In this document: piece after piece, positions 1 to 5,074 of the stretch | How the letters are laid out: each line of letters starts with the position of its first letter | Numbering within the stretch: position 1 is the stretch's first letter | DNA from: Rhodobiaceae bacterium | Lineage (GTDB): Bacteria; Pseudomonadota; Alphaproteobacteria; Rhizobiales; TMED25 | Assembly (NCBI GenBank): GCA_002704755.1 | Contig: PAHC01000016.1 | Coordinates: forward strand, 47,326 to 66,690 | Length of the DNA stretch: 19,365 nt | Reading direction: 5' to 3' | Translations under genes and position numbers: made by a program | Notes under the pieces: generated by a model | The model's database searches: none | What the model was told of the DNA's origin: nothing | The model's input: only the letters and a program-made list of their open reading frames with translations

Positions 1-814
1 TGTTAGCAATGATTTAGAAACTTTTCTTGAAAGACCTCTGAATAATGTAAAAAATAGTGCTAAGATTATTGAGTTAATTGATAATGAAGAGCTTTTTGTT
101 TTAAATTTTAGAGAAAATAACATTTATCTGGGCAAAGACCATGACGATCATGAAGACCATGACGATCATGAAGACCATGACGATCATGAAGACCATGCAA
201 AACATGACGACCATGACGACCATGAAGACCATGCAAAACATGACGACCATGACGACCATGATGAACATGATGACCGTGGTCATCACGAGCATGCGCACGG
301 TGAGTTTGATGTTCATATTTGGTTGGATCCATTTAATGCAAAGGTTATTGCAAATAATATTGCAGAAGAGCTATCCAAATTGGACCCAGAAAATATATCC
401 AGATATCAAAATAACAGAGATAAATTTGTGGAAAGAGTGAGTGATAAAGAGAAAAAAATTAGCCAGCAACTTGATCACTATGTCAGCTTTGTAACATTTC
501 ATGATGCATACCAATACTTCGAAAATAGGTTTGATGTATTATCAAGTGGATCATTGACTATAAATCCTGACGTTATGCCAGGAGCAAGAGAGCTGAGTGA
601 TGTTAGGGAGTTAATGGTTGATAATGACATACATTGTATCTTCTCAGAGCCACAATTTAACCCTAAGGTTGTTGAGGTGATTGCAGATGATACGAATACT
701 AAAATGGGTATTCTTGATCCCGTTGGAACGACAATTCCTATTGGTAAAGATCATTATTTCGGAGTCCTCACAGCAATTGCTGACAGCTTGGAGGATTGCG
801 GTCATGATCATTGA
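1..814 (+). CDS. znuA: Zinc ABC transporter substrate-binding protein ZnuA, 5'-truncated by window edge
   Basis: This is the periplasmic zinc-capturing component of a ZnuABC-type importer (cluster A-I binding protein). The reading frame (second base of the window) is open from the edge, so the N-terminus and signal peptide lie outside. About 270 codons are visible. They include a long loop of Asp-His/Glu-His repeats (bases 137-274), then VHIWLDPFNA just after the loop, with the family's metal-binding His, then VTFHDAYQYF with the second conserved metal-ligand His. The C-terminal lobe reads CIFSEPQFNP and ILDPVG and ends EDCGHDH; the two cysteines match the disulfide known in E. coli ZnuA. The His-rich loop after the first metal ligand separates zinc from manganese binders in this family. 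An internal TTG at 323 also opens this frame but falls inside the conserved WLDP motif, so it is not the start. No znuB or znuC is visible; they may lie upstream. Confidence 0.93.
   Translation, partial: VSNDLETFLERPLNNVKNSAKIIELIDNEELFVLNFRENNIYLGKDHDDHEDHDDHEDHDDHEDHAKHDDHDDHEDHAKHDDHDDHDEHDDRGHHEHAHGEFDVHIWLDPFNAKVIANNIAEELSKLDPENISRYQNNRDKFVERVSDKEKKISQQLDHYVSFVTFHDAYQYFENRFDVLSSGSLTINPDVMPGARELSDVRELMVDNDIHCIFSEPQFNPKVVEVIADDTNTKMGILDPVGTTIPIGKDHYFGVLTAIADSLEDCGHDH
137..274 (+). repeat. 18-base tandem repeat coding the His/Asp-rich zinc loop of ZnuA
   Basis: Seven 18-base units run in frame from 137 to 262. The first three (137-190) are identical, gaccatgacgatcatgaa. The next four alternate between gaccatgcaaaacatgac and near-copies of gaccatgacgaccatga. 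A partial unit, 263-274, and further His codons follow. Each unit encodes six residues alternating His with Asp, Glu, Ala or Lys. Because the period is a multiple of three, gain or loss of a unit keeps the frame, so loop length could vary between strains. This is a coding repeat, not a CRISPR array. Confidence 0.93.
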
Positions 815-841
815 ATAATTATTAATTTAATAAAATTTAAA

Positions 842-863
842 CAATTTACCGTAATAGTTTACC
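842..863. repeat. Short direct repeat upstream of the small membrane protein gene
   Basis: Two copies of TTTACC followed by G or A and then TA lie in the 76-base gap between znuA and the next gene, about 12 bases apart. Spacing near one helical turn would fit a protein-binding site, but the repeat is short and the region is AT-rich, so it may be chance. Confidence 0.2.
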
Positions 864-877
864 ATATACTTTTTTTT

Positions 878-885
878 GGAGGGAG
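878..885 (+). promoter_or_regulatory. Strong ribosome-binding site fixing the start at 891
   Basis: GGAGGGAG, close to the ideal anti-16S complement and five bases before ATG 891. It decides against the upstream in-frame TTG at 876. Confidence 0.85.
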
Positions 886-890
886 ATAAT

Positions 891-1298
891 ATGGTTGAAA
901 ATTTTAATGGGTTCTTATATCTAATAATTTTTTTAGTAGTTCTAGCAATGAACACATTTTATGGATTTAATTGCCTTTTTCGAACTGAAAAATTCTTAGC
1001 AAAATATAATATTAGCATTGAATCATCATTTTTTTGTAGATTTGCGGGTTCAATAATAACTGCAGCAGTTCTGATGCAGTTATATATATTATTCAGGGGG
1101 ACTGAAGCAACTTGGGCATTCTTCAATTTTATGTTCATTGGAATGACTTTAGTCTCAGCAGCATCATTTTATGGCTTCGAGGTAGATAAACTTGGATTAA
1201 CTGATGGCGCTAGTAGGGAAGGATATATTTCAACAGGTGTTTTAGCTCTTCTTTGGGCAATTCTATGCTACGGCTTGGCTGACAAGATATATATTTAA
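891..1298 (+). CDS. Unrecognised small integral membrane protein (four predicted helices)
   Basis: I do not recognise this 135-residue protein. It has four strongly hydrophobic segments at about residues 8-29, 51-69, 75-95 and 112-131, joined by short polar loops with a few charges (for example RTEKFLAKYN after helix 1 and FEVDKLGLTDGASREG before helix 4). It has no catalytic motif and no metal-binding cluster; cysteines occur at 28, 49 and 126. The start is the ATG at 891, because GGAGGGAG ends six bases before it; the in-frame TTG at 876 would place the ribosome-binding site inside the coding region. The gene follows znuA by 76 bases on the same strand and could be cotranscribed with it, but nothing in the protein points to zinc. 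Hairpins follow the stop. Confidence 0.8.
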   Translation: MVENFNGFLYLIIFLVVLAMNTFYGFNCLFRTEKFLAKYNISIESSFFCRFAGSIITAAVLMQLYILFRGTEATWAFFNFMFIGMTLVSAASFYGFEVDKLGLTDGASREGYISTGVLALLWAILCYGLADKIYI

Positions 1299-1300
1299 CT

Positions 1301-1355
1301 AAATTTCTAATTATATATATGTCCTTAAAACATATATATGTACTTAAAGAAATTT
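1301..1355. repeat. Nested inverted and direct repeats just after the small membrane protein gene
   Basis: Two 17-base near-identical copies of atatatatgtNcttaaa lie at 1313-1329 and 1332-1348, differing at one base. The same stretch folds: ATATATATG (1313-1321) pairs with CATATATAT (1331-1339) around a nine-base loop, and AAATTTCT (1301-1308) pairs with AGAAATTT (1348-1355) outside it. It starts three bases after the stop at 1298 and is followed by TTTTTA. It could stabilise the 3' end of the message or weakly terminate, but it is all A/T-rich and may be low-complexity sequence. Confidence 0.4.
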
Positions 1356-1394
1356 TTAGAACATAAATTATTTATATATTTCTATATTCTTTAG

Positions 1395-1421
1395 TGGCTG
1401 CAGTAACATTTTCTGCAGCCA
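1395..1421. terminator. Hairpin terminator between convergent genes
   Basis: A perfect nine-base-pair stem (TGGCTGCAG at 1395-1403 with CTGCAGCCA at 1413-1421) closes a nine-base loop. It is the only GC-rich hairpin in the 163-base gap between the + strand membrane protein (stop at 1298) and the - strand gene (stop at 1462), so it probably serves both. The bases after it on the + strand are T-rich but not a clean T tract; on the - strand they are A-rich with few T's. Termination on the + strand is therefore the better case. Confidence 0.6.
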
Positions 1422-1461
1422 TATTAATTATAAATTTTAACTTTTTTATTTAGTGTATAGT

Positions 1462-2829
1462 TTAAGCCCAAGGTGTTATTACATCTTTGAGTTTTTTATA
1501 TCCATCTATAAACCCAGGTCTATCTGCAGTATAAATATTATCAAACTTATTAAGGGCATCATTAAGCCAACCTTTAAGTTTATCGTTACCTGGATTTGCA
1601 TCTAGATATGCATCTCTTATCAAAACAAAATGTATTCTTGGATCATATGGCTTTTTGGTGCCGCCAACTGTTTCATCACCATCAAGAAGTCTCAGTAACA
1701 TAGCATCAGCAGAGCCGAGTGTTTGTTCATGTATTGGTGGACCATCCATCCGGTGCATAACAGATGTCATATCACGACCATTGCCGGTAGTGTAGCCCAT
1801 TTCATTCCATAAGTAATCCATGTGAGCTGTCGAGTTTACCTTTTTAAGTATTTTACTACCAAAATATCTGAGTGGGTCTGAAACATCTGCCAGTAAGTCT
1901 GTTAATCTATCACCGTCCAGATCGGTAGCTAGTACAATACAGTCCTGATGATTGATTAAGTCCCATAATAATAAGCCATAATTTGTATCTGCAATATGTT
2001 GTTCAATTTGCCCAGACCATTCATCCATGCCAGCCTTAAAATCTTTGGGAAGTAATGCAATTATTTTATCGATATTTTCTTTGTGTTCATCGTAGGCATT
2101 TACCGCCCATTTTCTGCCAACATTAAATTTAGTACCTTCAAGAAGCCAGGTGAGTAATCCTGCATTTATTCCATCCTCCATGGCTTGTGTGGGTTTAAAT
2201 GCCACTCTTCCAAGTTTCTTAGTATCATTTACCATTTTTAGGAATAACCTTGCAGCATGGGCCATTTGAATGCCGGGAGTATTCATTTCGGAATGGATTA
2301 TCCCCGTTTTCTCATCGACATTAAATACTTTTTTATCTTGTGAGTATGGTAAACATGGCATACATCTGACAACAGTTATAGGGCCATATGGTCTAACATT
2401 ACAGTAAACGCCAGCTTGTGTTCTAAGTGGTGCATTACCTGATTTTCCCATGACGACCACTTTTGAACCATCTGTATCTCTAACATAGGCATCCCCAGCT
2501 GTTGACCATTTTACTGATGTTATTGGCATATTTCCAAACCAACTTAGGGGTTCTAGTTTTAAATCATGTCTAATTTGAGACCACATAGGTAATGCGTAAA
2601 AAGGTAAGCCTAAAATATCAATTGCTGAAACTGTTCCCAACAATGCGAAGGCATCTGTTAATGAGTGGGCTATTGGATTAACATCGGAATTATGGTTGCC
2701 GCCTTTCCAGACTATCGCGTCTGGATATCCATTTGGTTTTATATCTGCCTTCTCGTATATGCCATCAAATATTTCTTGGAGATTTCCTCCGGCTGCTTCA
2801 GTCTCTGCTATTTTAATTAGATCAATCAT
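1462..2829 (-). CDS. Unassigned 455-residue soluble protein
   Basis: I cannot place this protein in a family. It runs from ATG at 2829, with AAGGTAA six bases upstream, to a stop at 1462. There is no signal peptide. Only one stretch (about residues 58-84, with LGTVSAIDILGLPFYALPMW) is long and hydrophobic enough to approach a membrane segment. It is rich in Trp, Asp, Asn, Met and Gly. Local features include YCNVRPYGPITVVRCMPCLPYSQ with a C-x-x-C pair, the acidic ATDLDGDRLTDLLADVSD, and HRMDGPPIHEQTLGSADAMLLRLLDG; none matches a catalytic signature I know. Base composition seems higher in G+C than neighbours (hand-counted 60-base lines range from 33 to 50%; a line in purL gives 30%), which could reflect high expression or different ancestry. 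It is a lone gene, convergent with the gene before it and divergent from trmJ. Confidence 0.85.
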   Translation of the reverse strand: MIDLIKIAETEAAGGNLQEIFDGIYEKADIKPNGYPDAIVWKGGNHNSDVNPIAHSLTDAFALLGTVSAIDILGLPFYALPMWSQIRHDLKLEPLSWFGNMPITSVKWSTAGDAYVRDTDGSKVVVMGKSGNAPLRTQAGVYCNVRPYGPITVVRCMPCLPYSQDKKVFNVDEKTGIIHSEMNTPGIQMAHAARLFLKMVNDTKKLGRVAFKPTQAMEDGINAGLLTWLLEGTKFNVGRKWAVNAYDEHKENIDKIIALLPKDFKAGMDEWSGQIEQHIADTNYGLLLWDLINHQDCIVLATDLDGDRLTDLLADVSDPLRYFGSKILKKVNSTAHMDYLWNEMGYTTGNGRDMTSVMHRMDGPPIHEQTLGSADAMLLRLLDGDETVGGTKKPYDPRIHFVLIRDAYLDANPGNDKLKGWLNDALNKFDNIYTADRPGFIDGYKKLKDVITPWA

Positions 2830-2937
2830 TTCGTTACCTTATTTATTATAAGCGTTTTTAAATATATAAATTACATTATATTTGTTATAACAATAGATGT
2901 TTCTAGGTCAATATCAAATAATGAATTTAATAGGGTT
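2830..2937. promoter_or_regulatory. Divergent promoter region with a 12-base palindrome
   Basis: This 108-base gap separates the divergent start codons of the 455-residue protein and trmJ, so it must carry promoters for both unless one is leaderless. TTGTTATAACAA at 2882-2893 is a perfect palindrome and a plausible operator. A TATAAT hexamer reads on the - strand at 2850-2845, about 15 bases before ATG 2829, but no good -35 partner is visible. Confidence 0.35.
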
Positions 2938-3735
2938 ATGCCTCAAAAGATCAAAAAAATCGCTAATAATGTTGAGAAACAAAATAATTCACCGATAATA
3001 ATATTATCCAAACCACAGTTAGGGAATAATATTGGTGCAACTGCACGTGTAATGGCAAATTTTGGGGTTTATAAATTAAGAGTAGTAAATCCAAGAAGCG
3101 GTTGGCTGAACTCTGAGACCTACAGTTCATCCTCTGGTGCATCTGCAATTATAGATAATGCTGGGATCTTTGATGAAGTTAAGGATTCAATTTCAGACTT
3201 AGATATTGTATACGCAACTACTGCAAGAAGAAGAGATTTGATTAAAGAGGTTCTTAGTCCCAAATCAGCTGCTGTTGATATGAGAGATAATATAAAACAA
3301 GGTAAGAGAGTCGGCATACTATTTGGAGGGGAAAAGTCTGGTTTATCAAATGAAGAATTAACCTATGCAGATAAGATAATTACGGCACCGGTTAATCCAG
3401 AATTTGCATCTTTAAATCTCGCTCAAGCAGTGTGTGTAACTGTTTATGAATACTACTCGAGTGGAAACATTAAGGCACTTGGAAGGGTTACGGATAGTGA
3501 TAAGGGAAGGTTTGAAGGTTTAGCAACGGATAAGACAAAAAATGCAAATAAAAAAGAATATATCCATTTTCTAGAATTTTTAGAAAAGGCTCTAACTGAT
3601 AAAGGTTTTTTTAGTGCTCCAGAAAAAAAGAGTATAATGTTAAATAATATTAGAAGTATGTTTCAGAGACAAAACTTAACACAAAAAGATATTAAGATTT
3701 TATTTGGAATATTCAAACAACTATTAAATAAGTAA
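2938..3735 (+). CDS. trmJ: tRNA (cytidine/uridine-2'-O-)methyltransferase TrmJ
   Basis: This is a SpoU/TrmH-class (knotted SPOUT) methyltransferase that places a 2'-O-methyl group on nucleotide 32 in the anticodon loop of tRNAs, using S-adenosylmethionine. All three family motifs are present: LGNNIGATARVMANFG (residues 28-43, with the conserved N and R), VGILFGGEKSGLSNEEL (about 125-141) and NPEFASLNLAQAV (about 153-165), which builds the knot. TrmJ is distinguished from other SpoU proteins by this N-terminal catalytic domain plus a C-terminal helical extension, here residues about 175-265. An N-terminal tail of some 18 polar residues precedes the first motif. The start is ATG 2938, with only weak TAGGG upstream. 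It lies 140 bases before rpsD on the same strand. The family is certain; nucleotide-32 specificity is inferred from length and motif order. Confidence 0.92.
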   Translation: MPQKIKKIANNVEKQNNSPIIILSKPQLGNNIGATARVMANFGVYKLRVVNPRSGWLNSETYSSSSGASAIIDNAGIFDEVKDSISDLDIVYATTARRRDLIKEVLSPKSAAVDMRDNIKQGKRVGILFGGEKSGLSNEELTYADKIITAPVNPEFASLNLAQAVCVTVYEYYSSGNIKALGRVTDSDKGRFEGLATDKTKNANKKEYIHFLEFLEKALTDKGFFSAPEKKSIMLNNIRSMFQRQNLTQKDIKILFGIFKQLLNK

Positions 3736-3752
3736 ACATATACAACTAATCG

Positions 3753-3791
3753 TTGACACAATGATCCATTGATTGTAGTGATATCTATAAT
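3753..3791 (+). promoter_or_regulatory. Possible rpsD promoter elements, poorly spaced
   Basis: A perfect TTGACA (3753-3758) and a perfect TATAAT (3786-3791) lie in the gap before rpsD, but 27 bases apart, too far for one standard sigma-70 promoter. Either one of them is used with a degenerate partner or the two belong to separate promoters. Between them, CAAT/ATTG and ACAAT/ATTGT form short overlapping inverted repeats (3758-3776). Confidence 0.35.
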
Positions 3792-3802
3792 TTTTAACCC
3801 GC

Positions 3803-3844
3803 GAATTGATTTATAAATCAAAATTCTGTCAGCAATTCATTGCT
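3803..3844 (+). promoter_or_regulatory. rpsD leader with a 16-base perfect palindrome and a small hairpin
   Basis: TTGATTTATAAATCAA at 3806-3821 is a perfect palindrome that can extend through GAA/TTC pairs (3803-3805 with 3824-3826) across a bulge. It is followed by AGCAA-TTCA-TTGCT (3831-3844), a five-pair hairpin with a tetraloop. They sit 32-73 bases before the rpsD ATG. S4 is an RNA-binding repressor of its own message in E. coli, so a structured leader here could be an autoregulatory site; that is inference, and the palindrome could equally be a DNA operator. Confidence 0.35.
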
Positions 3845-3863
3845 TAGGAGGGCGGATCCAAAT

Positions 3864-3868
3864 GGAGG
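3864..3868 (+). promoter_or_regulatory. rpsD ribosome-binding site
   Basis: GGAGG seven bases before ATG 3876. Together with the conserved MTKR N-terminus of S4 it fixes the start and rules out a longer reading of the frame from TTG at 3840. Confidence 0.85.
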
Positions 3869-3875
3869 ATTTAGA

Positions 3876-4493
3876 ATGACAAAGAGAATAAATGCCAAGT
3901 ATAAAATTGATAGAAGGCTTGGTGAAAACATCTGGGGTAGGCCAAAGAGCCCAGTCAATAGAAGAAGTTATGCACCAGGTGAACACGGTCAAAGAAGGCA
4001 GGGCAAGCCATCTGACTACGGATTGCAACTTAGAGCAAAACAAAAATTAAAAGGGTATTACGGTAATTTAACTGAGAAGCAATTCAAAGCTTGTTACAGG
4101 GAAGCTACAAGAGTTAAAGGAGATACTGGAGAAAATCTCATTGGTCTGCTTGAGCGCAGATTAGACGCAGTCATATATAGAGCCAAAATAGTCCCTACTG
4201 TCTTTGCTGCAAGACAATTTGTTAATCACGGTCATGTAACTGTTAACGGCAAAAAAACAAATATTGGAAGTTATAGATTAAAAATTGGTGATGTTGTTGA
4301 GGTTAGAGAAAAATCAAGAACCATTCCAATGGTCTTGCAATCTATTGAGAGTCAGGAAAGAGATATACCGGAATATATTGAATTCGAGCAAAATAGCTTC
4401 AAAATTTCAATAAAAAGAGTACCAAACTTAGATGATGTGCCTTATCCGGTTCAAATGGAACCAAATTTGGTGATCGAGTTCTATTCAAGATAA
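3876..4493 (+). CDS. rpsD: 30S ribosomal protein S4
   Basis: S4 is a primary binder of 16S rRNA that nucleates the 30S body, and in E. coli it also regulates its own operon. The 205-residue product starts MTKRINAKYKIDRRLGENIW and carries the characteristic early stretch RPKSPVNRRSYAPGEHGQRR (about residues 22-41), the S4 RNA-binding fold in LLERRLDAVIYRA and FVNHGHVTVNGKK (middle to late), and the conserved end PVQMEPNLVIEFYSR. The zinc-binding N-terminal cysteines found in some bacterial S4 proteins are missing, as is usual in proteobacteria. The stop codon directly abuts the grxD stop on the other strand, with no base between and no terminator visible. It stands alone here rather than in the alpha operon with rpoA, which is normal for alphaproteobacteria. 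Confidence 0.98.
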   Translation: MTKRINAKYKIDRRLGENIWGRPKSPVNRRSYAPGEHGQRRQGKPSDYGLQLRAKQKLKGYYGNLTEKQFKACYREATRVKGDTGENLIGLLERRLDAVIYRAKIVPTVFAARQFVNHGHVTVNGKKTNIGSYRLKIGDVVEVREKSRTIPMVLQSIESQERDIPEYIEFEQNSFKISIKRVPNLDDVPYPVQMEPNLVIEFYSR

Positions 4494-4823
4494 TTAGTTT
4501 GTTTTAACACCCTTGTCGGCAAAGAATTGTTTTAGTTCGTTTTCTTCAAACATTTCTCTAACAATATCTGCGCCGCCAACGAACTCATTTTTTACATACA
4601 ATTGAGGTATGGTCGGCCAATTTGTAAATTCTTTGATGCCGTTTCTCACAGTTTCATCTTCTAAGACATTTACAGAAGAAAATTCAACTTCCAGATAGTT
4701 AAGTATTTGAACTACTTGGTTTGAAAAACCACATTGTGGCATTTCAGGAGTTCCTTTCATGAATAAAACTACATCAGAAGAAGTTATTTTATTGCTAATC
4801 CATGTATTAATATCTTGGTCCAT
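4494..4823 (-). CDS. grxD: Monothiol glutaredoxin (Grx4/GrxD family)
   Basis: Monothiol glutaredoxins of the CGFS type bind a [2Fe-2S] cluster with glutathione and, with BolA proteins, carry or sense iron-sulfur clusters. The 109-residue product has the diagnostic active site PQCGFSNQ with Cys31, the FMKGTPEMP approach before it, the cis-proline motif WPTIPQLYV and the glutathione-binding GGADIVREMFE. The start is ATG 4823, preceded at four bases by GAGGA. The frame stays open back to 4922 inside bolA, but those residues are not part of the family and overlap a real gene. bolA lies ten bases upstream, so the two partners are coexpressed as the distal end of the pur operon. The gene converges on rpsD with adjacent stop codons. 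Confidence 0.96.
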   Translation of the reverse strand: MDQDINTWISNKITSSDVVLFMKGTPEMPQCGFSNQVVQILNYLEVEFSSVNVLEDETVRNGIKEFTNWPTIPQLYVKNEFVGGADIVREMFEENELKQFFADKGVKTN

Positions 4824-4833
4824 TTTGTCCTCA

Positions 4834-5064
4834 CTAAATTGAAATGGTTTTGATTTGTAGTGCATGTAAGATTGTTCCCATTTTATCTTGCAGAGCACTG
4901 TAAACGATTTGATGTTGTTCAAGGCGTGATTTATTTCTAAATTGTTCTGATTTGATTGTTATTGAATAGTGATTATCATCACCAGCAAGATCTTTTATCT
5001 CTATAATTGCATCAGGAAGAGCATTTTGTACTAGTGTTTGAAGTTCGGATAATTTCATACTCAT
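4834..5064 (-). CDS. bolA: BolA family protein
   Basis: BolA proteins partner with monothiol glutaredoxins in [2Fe-2S] cluster handling and iron regulation. The 76-residue product covers the whole domain: LPDAIIEIKDLAGDDNHYS (residues 16-34), the helix-turn-helix-like SRLEQHQIVYSALQDKMG (46-63) and the closing LHALQIKT with the invariant His67 that serves as a cluster ligand in characterised BolA-glutaredoxin complexes. Start ATG 5064 follows AAGGTAAC; the second Met (5058) is also possible and would shorten it by two residues. It sits ten bases after purL and ten before grxD. This short class (about 75-80 residues) behind purL is a familiar alphaproteobacterial arrangement. Confidence 0.95.
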   Translation of the reverse strand: MSMKLSELQTLVQNALPDAIIEIKDLAGDDNHYSITIKSEQFRNKSRLEQHQIVYSALQDKMGTILHALQIKTISI

Positions 5065-5074
5065 AATGTTACCT

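Noticed and set aside
137..274. Regular short repeats that could be read as a CRISPR array
   Set aside because: Units are directly contiguous with no unique spacers, have a period of 18 and lie in frame inside znuA, encoding a His-rich loop.
101..440. Open frames rich in Met/Thr/Val on both strands over the repeat
   Set aside because: They are alternative frames of the znuA repeat; the His/Asp frame continues into clear ZnuA motifs on both sides of the repeat.
4824..4922. Longer N-terminus for the glutaredoxin overlapping bolA
   Set aside because: The extra residues are absent from the family, overlap the end of bolA, and a good ribosome-binding site serves ATG 4823.
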